Assembly: GCA_023419875.1 (NCBI GenBank)
Contig: JAEZXM010000560.1
Location: 1-7,459 of the forward strand
DNA: 7,459 nucleotides
DNA from: Pseudomonadota bacterium
GTDB lineage: Bacteria > Myxococcota > Myxococcia > Myxococcales > Anaeromyxobacteraceae
Direction: 5' to 3'
The notes below the pieces were generated by a model. It searched no databases. It was not told where the DNA came from and saw only the letters and a program-made list of their open reading frames with translations. The translations under genes were made by a program, and so were the position numbers. This document shows positions 1 to 6,510 of the stretch, in pieces; the first letter of the stretch is position 1, and each line of letters starts with the position of its first letter.

Positions 1-326
1 GGAACGGCGGGCTGCGCCTGGACCTGCGGCTGCGCCGGCGCGACGGGGCGCGGCTCGATCCGCTCGCCCTTGGCGAGCATCTTGAGCGAGAGCGCCAGGA
101 GGCTCGCGAGCAGCTCGCCGGAGCCCGGGACGTCGAGCTTGCGGTAGATCCGCTTGCGGCGGGCGCGGATCGTCTCCGGCGACACGCCGGCGGCGGCAGC
201 CGAGTCCTTGCACGCGAACCCCTGCGCGATGCGGAGAACCTCCGCGCGCTCCGCGGGCGTGAGGCTCGTGCCCTCCATGAACTTCGCAGCGAACGGCGTC
301 AGGATCTCGATATCGATCTGGGCCAT
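1..326 (-). CDS. Stand-alone LuxR/GerE-type helix-turn-helix regulator (partial, C-terminus outside the window)
   Basis: The minus-strand frame opens at ATG 326 and stays open to the window edge, giving 108 residues of a longer protein. Residues 22-66 read like a GerE/LuxR DNA-binding domain: LTPAERAEVLRIAQG (22-36) is the first helix region, the turn follows through AAAAGVSPETIRARRK (43-58), and IYRKLDV (60-66) is the typical domain end. No receiver or autoinducer domain can precede it, because only about 20 residues lie upstream. From about residue 88 the chain becomes Pro/Gln/Ala-rich (EPRPVAPAQPQVQAQP), probably a flexible tail. A purine-rich GGGGAA (338-333) lies 6 bases before the ATG and supports this start. 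Its role is probably transcriptional regulation, with unknown targets and signal. The HTH fold call is fairly secure; whether it acts alone or through a domain beyond the window is unknown. Confidence 0.72.
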   Translation of the reverse strand, partial: MAQIDIEILTPFAAKFMEGTSLTPAERAEVLRIAQGFACKDSAAAAGVSPETIRARRKRIYRKLDVPGSGELLASLLALSLKMLAKGERIEPRPVAPAQPQVQAQPAV

Positions 327-727
327 CTTTTCTTCCCCGGGTTGGCCCCGGTCAGGGGCCGTTTGCTCATTGGGACGGCGGACCGACGAGCGTGGGCCTC
401 CTTCACACACCCCTGCTCGGTAGGTCGTGTACTGCTCGGGACGATAATAACGCCCCCTTCGGTTGCCACCCCCCGTTCGTTGGAAACACGCAAGCTCCTG
501 GTCTTGGGGATGAATTCCGTCTAGATCCCGGCCGGGTCGCAAGCTACTCACCCACCCGGGCTCCTCAGCTACATATCCCAAAGGGTCACTCGAGCGCCAG
601 AGGCCCTCCCCTGCTCAAGCGCCCCGAAGCGTTTCCCCGGAGCACGGGACACGCGTCTCGCGCGGGGAGCAGCGCGCCGCTCGTTTCGGAGCGCGGTGCG
701 CAGCGCGCGCCGCGTTAGCATCCGCCG
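327..727. other. Intergenic region between divergent HTH gene and nadE
   Basis: This 401-base stretch between two divergent genes holds no convincing coding frame. It should carry the promoters of both genes, but only weak candidates are visible. On the minus strand TATTAT (449-444) matches a sigma-70 -10 box at 5 of 6 positions but has no good -35 at 16-18 bases. If used, it would give the HTH gene a leader of about 110 bases. That leader includes a perfect 6-base inverted repeat, GGCCCC-GGTCA-GGGGCC (344-360), just upstream of the ribosome binding site. Positions 480-590 are less GC-rich than the surroundings. The last 100 bases (600-727) are extremely GC-rich and show no clear terminator or riboswitch. 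Confidence 0.5.
716..721 (+). promoter_or_regulatory. Possible -10 element for leaderless nadE transcription
   Basis: TAGCAT (716-721) fits the TANNNT form of a bacterial -10 element and lies 6 bases before the nadE ATG, which would put the start of transcription on or next to the A of the start codon. No purine-rich ribosome binding site precedes the ATG, which agrees with leaderless initiation. No acceptable -35 hexamer is seen at the right distance (693-698 is GCGGTG), so the call is weak. Confidence 0.25.
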
Positions 728-2416
728 ATGCTCCCCCGCTCCCGCATCGCCCTCGCCCAGGTGAACCCCACGGTCGGCGATCTCGCGGGCAACGCGGGCA
801 GGATCCGCGCCGCGACCGAGAGAGCGCGCGCGGAGGGCGCTTCACTCATCGTGTTCCCCGAGCTGTGCCTCTGCGGATACCCGCCGCGCGATCTCCTCGA
901 CCTCCCCGACTTCGTGGAGCGGTGCCGCCGGACGCTCGCGGAGCTGGCGCAGCCGGCGGAGTGGTCGCGCGGGATCTCGATCGTGCTCGGCTTCCCCGAG
1001 GCGCCCGAGGGCGCGCCGCCGCCCGGGATCTACAACGCCGCCGCGCTCCTCGCCGGCGGCCGCCTCGAGGCCGTGGGGCGCAAGTCGCTCCTGCCGACGT
1101 ACGACGTCTTCGACGAGACCCGCTACTTCCTGCCGGCGGACCGGGTGACCGTGGCCGGCGAGAGGCTCGGGCTCTCGATCTGCGAGGACGTGTGGAACGA
1201 CAAGCGGTTCTGGGACCGGCCGCGCTACGCGCGCGATCCCGTCTCGGACCTCGTCGCGGCGGGCGCCTCGCTCGTCGTGAATCTCTCCGCCTCCCCCTAC
1301 GCCATCGGCAAGCCCGCCCTGCGGGAGCGCATGCTGGCCGCGAGCGCGCGGGCCCACGGCACGCCGATCGCCTACGTGAACCAGGTGGGGGGGAACGACG
1401 CCCTGGTCTTCGACGGCGGCTCGATGCTGGTGGCGCGCGACGGGACGGTGCTCGCGCGGGCGCCGCTCTTCGAGGAGCTGCTGCTGGTCGGCGACCTCGA
1501 GTCCGGCGGCGCCCGGGCGATCACGCTCGACGGCGCCCCGCTGCCGGCCGCCGGGACGCCTTCGGACCCGGTCGCGGACGAGGTGTTCCGCGCCCTCGTG
1601 CTCGGGGTGCGCGACTACGTGCGCAAGTGCGGGTTCCGGACGGCGGTGATCGGGCTCTCGGGCGGGATCGACTCCGCGGTCACCGCCTGCATCGCCGCCG
1701 CGGCCCTCGGGGCGGAGAACGTGAGCGGCGTGGCGATGCCCTCGCGCTACAGCTCGGACCACTCCCGCGAGGACGCCGCCCTGCTCGCCGCGAGCCTCGG
1801 CATCCGGTTCCAGGAGATCTCGATCGAGCCCATGCACGCCGCCTTCATGGCCCAGCTCGAGGCGGCCCGGGGCCGCCCGCTGGGCGATCTGGCCGAGCAG
1901 AACGTCCAGGCGCGCATCCGCGGGCAGATCCTGATGGCGCTCTCGAACGACACCGGCGGGCTCGTCCTCTCCACCGGCAACAAGAGCGAGCTTGCCGTCG
2001 GCTACTGCACGCTCTACGGCGACATGGCCGGCGGCCTGGCGGTGATCGGCGACGTCCCGAAGACGCTCGTCTACCGCGTCTCCCGGGCCGCCAACGCCCG
2101 GGCCGCCCGGGCGGTCATCCCCGAGCGCACGTTCACGAAGCCACCCTCCGCCGAGCTCAAGCCCGGCCAGGTCGACCAGGACTCGCTCCCTCCGTACGAG
2201 GTCCTCGACGACATCCTCCAGGCGTACGTCGAGGAACGGCTCCCGATGGACGCGATCGCCGCGCGCGGCCACGACGTCGAGACCGTCCGGCGCGTGCTGC
2301 GTCTGGTGGTGGGGAGCGAGTACAAGCGGAGGCAGGCGGCGCCGGTGCTCAAGGTGAGCGACAAGGCGTTCGGTGAGGGGCGGCGGCTCCCGATCGCGCA
2401 CGGATGGCGGTACTAG
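728..2416 (+). CDS. nadE: Glutamine-dependent NAD+ synthetase
   Basis: This cytoplasmic enzyme catalyses the last step of NAD+ biosynthesis: nicotinic acid adenine dinucleotide + ATP + glutamine to NAD+ (EC 6.3.5.1). Of the 562 residues, about 1-265 form a nitrilase-type glutaminase with a complete catalytic triad: E45 (in FPEL), K119 (in GRKSLLP) and C152 (in SICEDVW). About 280-562 form the synthetase domain: the ATP-pyrophosphatase loop SGGIDS at 311-316, STGNKSELAVGYCTLYGD (415-432), RTFTKPPSAELKPGQ.DQDSLPPY (467-490) and a C-terminal EYKRRQAAPVLK (531-542). The length is usual for the short two-domain form found in many proteobacteria. An in-frame TAG at 716-718, three codons upstream, excludes any longer protein, and the family motif RIALAQVNPTVGDL starts at residue 6, so ATG 728 is secure despite the missing Shine-Dalgarno. 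The glutaminase domain means ammonia comes from glutamine. It stands alone, convergent with the sensor kinase gene. Confidence 0.97.
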   Translation: MLPRSRIALAQVNPTVGDLAGNAGRIRAATERARAEGASLIVFPELCLCGYPPRDLLDLPDFVERCRRTLAELAQPAEWSRGISIVLGFPEAPEGAPPPGIYNAAALLAGGRLEAVGRKSLLPTYDVFDETRYFLPADRVTVAGERLGLSICEDVWNDKRFWDRPRYARDPVSDLVAAGASLVVNLSASPYAIGKPALRERMLAASARAHGTPIAYVNQVGGNDALVFDGGSMLVARDGTVLARAPLFEELLLVGDLESGGARAITLDGAPLPAAGTPSDPVADEVFRALVLGVRDYVRKCGFRTAVIGLSGGIDSAVTACIAAAALGAENVSGVAMPSRYSSDHSREDAALLAASLGIRFQEISIEPMHAAFMAQLEAARGRPLGDLAEQNVQARIRGQILMALSNDTGGLVLSTGNKSELAVGYCTLYGDMAGGLAVIGDVPKTLVYRVSRAANARAARAVIPERTFTKPPSAELKPGQVDQDSLPPYEVLDDILQAYVEERLPMDAIAARGHDVETVRRVLRLVVGSEYKRRQAAPVLKVSDKAFGEGRRLPIAHGWRY

Positions 2417-2441
2417 AACGGCGGCTCATCCGCACCCGCCC

Positions 2442-5024
2442 CTAGGCAACCGGCTCGAGAGTCTGCGCCGCCGCGGGCTGGAACCGCAGTACGAAGCTCG
2501 CGCCCTTGCCCGGGCCCTCGCTCTCGGCGTGGATCGTCCCGCCCATGCGCGCGACGTGGTTCGCGCAGGTGTGCAGTCCGAAGCCGTGGCCGCCGGTCTT
2601 GGTCGTGAACCCGTAGCTGAACACGCGCAGCAGGTTCCCCTCCGGGATCCCCTCGCCGGCGTCGGTGACCCGGAGCTCGACGCCGCGGTCCCCGTGGCGG
2701 AGCCGGACCGTGAGGATCCGCTGCGCCAGCGGCGTCGCCTGCATGGCCTCGGCCCCGTTCTTGACCAGGTTCACGAGGACGTGCACGAGCTTGGAGCGCT
2801 GGGCGTGCACCAGCGGCACCGGCGCGAGGTCGCGCACCACCTGGACCGAGTGGCGCGACAGCGTGCTCTGCTGCACCTTGATGGCCGTCTCCACCACTCC
2901 CCGGAGGTCGAGCGCCTCGTGGAGCAGGAGCTCCCGCTCACCGCGCGCGTACTCCTGCAGCGTCTTGACGGTGTCGCGGATGAGCGTGACGTTCTCCAGC
3001 ATCTCGCGCCCCTCGACGCGGATGGCGGCGCGTTCCCGATCGATCTCCCCCGCCGAGCGGCGAAGGTACTCGGCGAGCATGGGGGCCCGCCTCTCCTGCA
3101 GCAGGAAGGCGACGATCGCGTCGGCCCCTCCCTCGAGGATCTCGGCGGTCTTGGTGAGGCCGGGGAGCCGGGCGTCCGCGCACAGGCCCACGATCCGCTC
3201 CGCGGACACGCTCACGCTGTTGAGCAGGTTTCCGACGTTGTGCATGAGGCCGACCGCGATCTCCGCCATCCCGGCCCGGTGGGCCGTGTCGGCCACCTGC
3301 TTCTGGGCCTCGCGGAGCTGCTCGGTGCGGACGTCGATGCGGGCCTCCAGCTCGGTGGCGTAGGTGCGGACCTCGGTGAGCAGGGCCCGGAGCTCGGTCG
3401 CGGCGGTGAGCTGGCTCACCAGGCTCTCGTAGCCCGTTCCGCCCATCCGGCCGATCTCGCAAACCGCGAACCCGCACTCCTTGCCGCGGGCCTTCACGGG
3501 CAGGACGACGAACCCATACCGGTGATCCTCGGTGAACCGGCCCGGCACGAGGCTCGTCTCCGGGAACGGGCCCGGCGCCCCCTCCAGCACCACGCTGTCG
3601 CTGCACGCGTACTGAAAGTCGAGGTGCGCCAGCCGGCGATCCACGTCCACGAAGCTCGAGACGTAGAAGCTCGGGACCCCCATGGTCGGGAGCTGGTCGC
3701 GCAGGGCCTTCCAGACCTCCTCGGGGTCCACCGGGTTGAGCTGCCAGACGCGCCGGAGGACGTTCGCGTCGCGCTCCAGGCCGATCTGCGCGCCCTTGTA
3801 GACCTGCTCGACGCTCCTCCCCAGTTCCCGGAAGGCCGCGTGCGCGAGGCCGAGGAGCGGGCCCTCGAGGTCGGGCCGGCCGGCGCCGATCTCGGCGATC
3901 GCGGCGTCCACGACGTCGAACCAGCGGACGGCATCCACCTGCCCGGCGTGGCCGGCCCGCTGGAGGGCGGCGACGGCCGTGCACACCGGGCGGACGTCGT
4001 CCTCGCCGAGCGCCACGAGGAACGCCTCCGCGAGGCGCCCTGCCCAGCCGTGATCGCCCAGGTTCACGCCCAGAGTCGGGAACCGGGCCTCGAGCGCGCG
4101 CGCCAGCTCCCCGGCCCGCGGCGCCTCCCTGCGGGCCGGCGCGGCGGCGGACGGGTGTGGGCCGCGCGGACGGATCCGCTGCGTCACGCCGCAGCCGCAC
4201 GATCCCCTCACGACCAGCTCGCCCGCGAACTCCCTGAGCGGCGGCTGGGGCTCGCCGTCGGCGGCCCGGAGGAGCTGGAGGACGGCTTCGCGGCTCATCT
4301 CGAGGAACGGCTGGCGGACGGTCGTGAGGCCCGGCCCGAACGCCACCGCCTCGCCCACGTCGTCGAACCCCGCCACGGCGACCTCGTGCGGCACGGCCCG
4401 ACCGGCTCGCGTGATCTCCTCCGCGGCGGCGAGCGCCATGTAGTCGTTGGCGGCGACCACCGCGTCGAACGCGACGCCGCGCTGGAGCAGCATCTGCGCA
4501 GCGAGCCGGCCCGTGTGCGTGTTGAAGCTGCCGGGGAGGACCCGCGCCGGATCCGCCGCGAGGCCGTGGCGCGCGAGCGCGTCGCGGTAGGCCGTGTACC
4601 GTGCCTCCGCCTCCCCGCTCGTCTCGGGCCCGCGGATGAAGGCGATCTCCCGCCGCCCGTGCACCTCGACGAGGTGGTCCATCAGCGCCGCGATCGACGC
4701 GACGTTGTCCACGAGCAGGCTGGGCACGCCTTCCATGGCCCGCCCGATCCCGACGAGCGGGACCGGGGCGAACCGCGCGTAGATCGAGCGGAGGTCGGCC
4801 TCGGAGGGGCCGAGCGTCCCGGAGAGCGCCACGATGCCGGTGAGCCGGGACACGTCCACGAGCTCGTACACGCGGCGGCCGGGCTGCAGGTTGGAGATGT
4901 AGCCGGTGATGTAGCAGAGCAGGTCGAGATCGAGCTCCTCGGCAGCCTTGCGCACACCCGCCCAGATCGACTGCTGGAACCCGTCGGCGAGGCTGTCCGC
5001 GAGGAAGGCGATCGTGCGCCGCAT
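2442..5024 (-). CDS. Cytoplasmic hybrid sensor histidine kinase with LacI-type ligand-binding domain
   Basis: The 860-residue protein begins directly with a LacI/periplasmic-binding-protein-like fold (about 1-275): RTIAFLADSLADGFQQSIW (3-21), LVDN at 104-107, FIRGPETSGEAEAR (129-142), AANDYMALAAAEE (191-203), VAVAGFDD (215-222) and a closing GSCGCG (274-279). The LacI DNA-binding helix-turn-helix, a signal peptide and membrane helices are all absent, so sensing should be cytosolic. Residues about 300-535 look helical then GAF-like (YGFVVLPVKARGKECGFAVCE, 503-523), as in LacI-sensor/GGDEF proteins. A coiled coil (540-580) leads to the kinase: H-box GLMHNVGNLLNS (592-603, likely phospho-acceptor H595), N-box NLVKNGAEA (752-760), G1 DAGEGIP (788-794) and G2 GGHGFGLH (811-818). 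The catalytic ATPase motifs look intact. An upstream ATG (5153) would add 43 non-family-like residues; ATG 5024 is chosen because the domain starts there, although no good Shine-Dalgarno precedes it. A GTG at 5045 in the same frame is an alternative. No response regulator is adjacent. The ligand is unknown, possibly a sugar. Confidence 0.88.
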   Translation of the reverse strand: MRRTIAFLADSLADGFQQSIWAGVRKAAEELDLDLLCYITGYISNLQPGRRVYELVDVSRLTGIVALSGTLGPSEADLRSIYARFAPVPLVGIGRAMEGVPSLLVDNVASIAALMDHLVEVHGRREIAFIRGPETSGEAEARYTAYRDALARHGLAADPARVLPGSFNTHTGRLAAQMLLQRGVAFDAVVAANDYMALAAAEEITRAGRAVPHEVAVAGFDDVGEAVAFGPGLTTVRQPFLEMSREAVLQLLRAADGEPQPPLREFAGELVVRGSCGCGVTQRIRPRGPHPSAAAPARREAPRAGELARALEARFPTLGVNLGDHGWAGRLAEAFLVALGEDDVRPVCTAVAALQRAGHAGQVDAVRWFDVVDAAIAEIGAGRPDLEGPLLGLAHAAFRELGRSVEQVYKGAQIGLERDANVLRRVWQLNPVDPEEVWKALRDQLPTMGVPSFYVSSFVDVDRRLAHLDFQYACSDSVVLEGAPGPFPETSLVPGRFTEDHRYGFVVLPVKARGKECGFAVCEIGRMGGTGYESLVSQLTAATELRALLTEVRTYATELEARIDVRTEQLREAQKQVADTAHRAGMAEIAVGLMHNVGNLLNSVSVSAERIVGLCADARLPGLTKTAEILEGGADAIVAFLLQERRAPMLAEYLRRSAGEIDRERAAIRVEGREMLENVTLIRDTVKTLQEYARGERELLLHEALDLRGVVETAIKVQQSTLSRHSVQVVRDLAPVPLVHAQRSKLVHVLVNLVKNGAEAMQATPLAQRILTVRLRHGDRGVELRVTDAGEGIPEGNLLRVFSYGFTTKTGGHGFGLHTCANHVARMGGTIHAESEGPGKGASFVLRFQPAAAQTLEPVA

Positions 5025-5185
5025 CTCGCACCCACTTTTTTGCACCCTCCGCGCCAGCAGGCCAGGCCCACAAGCCGGCCGAAGCCGTCCCGAATCCAGC
5101 GCGGGGGAGCACCTGACCTCCGAGTCAAGCGTGCCCCACGGGGCGGCCGTCAACCGGGGGTTTTCCCCCCGTGAATGACCACGTC

Positions 5186-5229
5186 CTCGAGCCGGGGGAC
5201 ATGGACGGATCCCGGCGTGGCGGCTCGAG
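5186..5229. repeat. Inverted repeat with competing inner pairing
   Basis: CTCGAGCCG (5186-5194) and CGGCTCGAG (5221-5229) are perfect reverse complements separated by 26 bases. Inside, GCCGGG (5191-5196) can instead pair with CCCGGC (5211-5216). It could be a dyad operator for a regulator of the flanking divergent genes, or a chance product of high GC content. Confidence 0.4.
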
Positions 5230-5296
5230 CACGTTCAAGGTCCGCATCACGCTCGGGGCCTCGCGGCGTTCGAGCCCACGGCGACGCGAGGGGGGG

Positions 5297-5305
5297 TGCT
5301 ACAAG
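5297..5305 (+). promoter_or_regulatory. Candidate extended -10 promoter for the small membrane protein gene
   Basis: TGC-TACAAG (5297-5305) resembles an extended -10 element (TGn followed by a 4/6 match to TATAAT). It would start transcription near 5312, leaving a short leader that still contains the ribosome binding site at 5322-5327. No recognisable -35 is present, which extended -10 promoters can tolerate. Confidence 0.3.
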
Positions 5306-5333
5306 GACCCAACTCTCACCTCCGGAGCCCGCC

Positions 5334-5780
5334 GTGCCCGAACTGCACTCCGCCCTCCTCTTCCTGCACATCCTCTTCGCCGCGACCTGGCTCGGCGCCG
5401 CGCTCTGGTCCGCCGGCGACGTCAGGCGGACGCTCGCCCTCGGCCGTCCCCACACCGACGCGCTGGCGGCGCGGACGCGCCCCGCGCTCTCGCTCGACCT
5501 CTGGTCCGGGCTCGGCACGCTGGCCACCGGGCTCGTCCTCATCCCCCTCGTCTACCCCGGCATGCCGGAGCCGGGCATCGTCGTCGGCCTCGTCGCGGTG
5601 CTCGCGCGCCTCGCGCTGCTCGCCGCGGCGGTGATGCCGGCCTTCCGGCGGCTCGAGAAGTCGGTCGCGGCGGGCGATCTCGCCGGTGCCGCGCCGGCCG
5701 CGAAGCGGCTCGGCATGCTCTCCGGGATCGCGCACCTGCTCTGGCTGGTGGCGCTCGCGGGGATGGTGTTCCGGGGCTGA
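5334..5780 (+). CDS. Small four-helix integral membrane protein, CopD/DUF2269-like
   Basis: The product is 148 residues and almost entirely hydrophobic, with four likely membrane helices: about 5-25 (HSALLFLHILFAATWLGAAL), 52-74 (from LSLDLWSGLG to IPLV), 81-104 (GIVVGLVAVLARLALLAAAV) and 127-146 (GMLSGIAHLLWLVALAGMVF). The LHI..A..WLG pattern in helix 1 resembles the CopD-like superfamily, which includes DUF2269 proteins and, more distantly, the HemJ type. Histidines H12 in helix 1 and H134 in helix 4 are candidates for metal or haem ligation, but that is inference. The start is GTG 5334, because GGAG (5324-5327) lies 6 bases upstream; the in-frame ATG at 5175 has no ribosome binding site and would add non-hydrophobic sequence. 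It is divergent from the sensor kinase and convergent with frr. The membrane location is confident; the function is not known. Confidence 0.75.
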   Translation: MPELHSALLFLHILFAATWLGAALWSAGDVRRTLALGRPHTDALAARTRPALSLDLWSGLGTLATGLVLIPLVYPGMPEPGIVVGLVAVLARLALLAAAVMPAFRRLEKSVAAGDLAGAAPAAKRLGMLSGIAHLLWLVALAGMVFRG

Positions 5781-5796
5781 GACGCAAACGCCGCCT

Positions 5797-5890
5797 CCCT
5801 GAGCGGGTAGGCGCCCTTCGACTCCGTTTACCCTGAGCGTAGGGACGCCCAGCCGGCCCGGAGTCGAGGGCTCAGGGCGAGCGGGGGCGC
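5797..5890. repeat. Dispersed-type extragenic palindrome between convergent genes
   Basis: Nested inverted repeats fill the gap between two converging genes. CCCTTCGACTCCG (5814-5826) pairs with CGGAGTCGAGGG (5859-5870), with one unpaired T. CCCTGAGC (5797-5804) pairs with GCTCAGGG (5870-5877) outside it. A second CCCTGAGC at 5831-5838, 34 bases after the first, offers a competing partner. GCGCCC (5811-5816) and GGGCGC (5885-5890) are also complementary. The words CCCTTCGACTCCG, CCCTGAGCGTAG and GCTCAGGGCGA resemble a palindromic repeat that I recall as scattered through many high-GC proteobacterial genomes. In this position it may act as a bidirectional terminator, although no T-run follows it. 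Confidence 0.65.
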
Positions 5891-5928
5891 ACGGGTGCGG
5901 CCGGGATCGCGGGGAGCGCTTGGCGCGC

Positions 5929-6492
5929 TCAGACCTGCATCACTTCCTTCTCCTTGGCGGCGACGATCTCGTCCACCTTCTTCACGCCGTCGTCCGTCTC
6001 CTTCTGCATCTTGTCGAGGCACTTCTTGGCCTCGTCCTCGGAGATGTCGCCGTCCTTCTTCGCGACCTCGATGAGCTCCTTGGCGTCCCGGCGCTCGTTG
6101 CGGATGGCGATCTTGTGCTCCTCGCCCTTGTGCTTCACCTGCTTCACGATCTCCTTGCGCCGCTCCTCGGTGAGCGCGGGGATCGGGACGCGGACGAGGT
6201 CCTTGTCGCTCATGGGGTTGACGCCGAGGTTCGCGTCCCGGATGGCCTTCTCGATCACCGGGATCATGTTCTTCTCCCACGGCTTCACCATGATGAGCCG
6301 GGCCTCGGGGACCGAGAGGGTGGCCACCTGGTTGAGGGGCGTGGGGGTGCCGTAGTAGTCGACCTTCACCCCGTCGAGCAGGTGGAGCGAGGCCCGCCCG
6401 GTCCGCACCGCGGTGAGGTCGTGCCGGAGCTGGTCGAGGGTCTTGAGGATGCGGTCGTGCAGGTCCTTGAGGATGTCGTCGCCGGCGCTCAT
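5929..6492 (-). CDS. frr: Ribosome recycling factor
   Basis: With EF-G, this cytoplasmic protein splits the post-termination ribosome so that its subunits can be reused. The 187 residues match the usual length (about 185) and the whole family pattern: helix 1 ending in LTAVRTGRAS (26-35), the beta domain with YYGTPTPLNQVATLSVPEAR (46-65), PWEKNMIPVIEKAIR (71-85), NLGVNP (88-93), and the long C-terminal helices PIPALTEERRKEIVKQVK (103-120) and RNERRDAKEL (131-140), closing with DEIVAAKEKEVMQV (174-187). Start ATG 6492 is supported by GGAG 6 bases upstream. It follows pyrH by 17 bases on the same strand, so the two are very probably co-transcribed. This is the order found in most bacteria. Its stop faces the convergent membrane protein gene across the palindrome. 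Confidence 0.97.
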   Translation of the reverse strand: MSAGDDILKDLHDRILKTLDQLRHDLTAVRTGRASLHLLDGVKVDYYGTPTPLNQVATLSVPEARLIMVKPWEKNMIPVIEKAIRDANLGVNPMSDKDLVRVPIPALTEERRKEIVKQVKHKGEEHKIAIRNERRDAKELIEVAKKDGDISEDEAKKCLDKMQKETDDGVKKVDEIVAAKEKEVMQV

Positions 6493-6510
6493 GAGAGGCT
6501 CCGTTCTCGT

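Larger units (their letters stand above)
5025..5333. other. Divergent intergenic region with inverted repeats
   Basis: This 309-base region separates the sensor kinase start from the small membrane protein gene and should hold regulation for both. On the minus strand two -35-like boxes, TTGACG (5153-5148) and TTGACT (5128-5123), lie 25 bases apart, but neither has a clear -10 partner. Structures present are GGGGG-TTTT-CCCCC (5156-5169); a perfect 9-base inverted repeat CTCGAGCCG/CGGCTCGAG (5186-5194 and 5221-5229); and an overlapping GCCGGG/CCCGGC pair (5191-5196 and 5211-5216) that cannot form at the same time. No coding frame here is convincing. Confidence 0.5.

Noticed and set aside
480..498. 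Sigma-54-like GG-N10-GC spacing in the sequence starting TTGGAAAC
   Set aside because: Only the GG/GC dinucleotides match; the conserved CAC and TT positions are absent.
392..718. 108-codon plus-strand frame in the 327-727 gap
   Set aside because: No ribosome binding site, no recognisable domain, and composition like translated intergenic DNA.
842..2401. Long minus-strand and second plus-strand frames (about 500 codons) across nadE
   Set aside because: Low-complexity Arg/Gly/Ala/Asp composition without motifs; the nadE frame contains all the family residues, so these are shadows.
2417..2441. Terminator between convergent nadE and sensor kinase genes
   Set aside because: The 25-base gap contains no stem-loop and no T-run in either direction.
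5025..5153. 43-residue N-terminal extension of the sensor kinase from ATG 5153
   Set aside because: The extension does not look like a LacI DNA-binding head or a signal peptide, and the conserved fold starts at ATG 5024.
2373..5174. Very long plus-strand open frame (933 codons) opposite the sensor kinase gene
   Set aside because: It is rich in Arg, His, Asp and Glu with no domain pattern, and is the antisense shadow of a gene with clear kinase motifs. Long antisense frames are expected in GC-rich DNA.
5255..5295. GTTCGAG stretch resembling a tRNA T-loop
   Set aside because: The flanking bases do not form a 5-base T-stem, and no D-arm or acceptor stem could be drawn.
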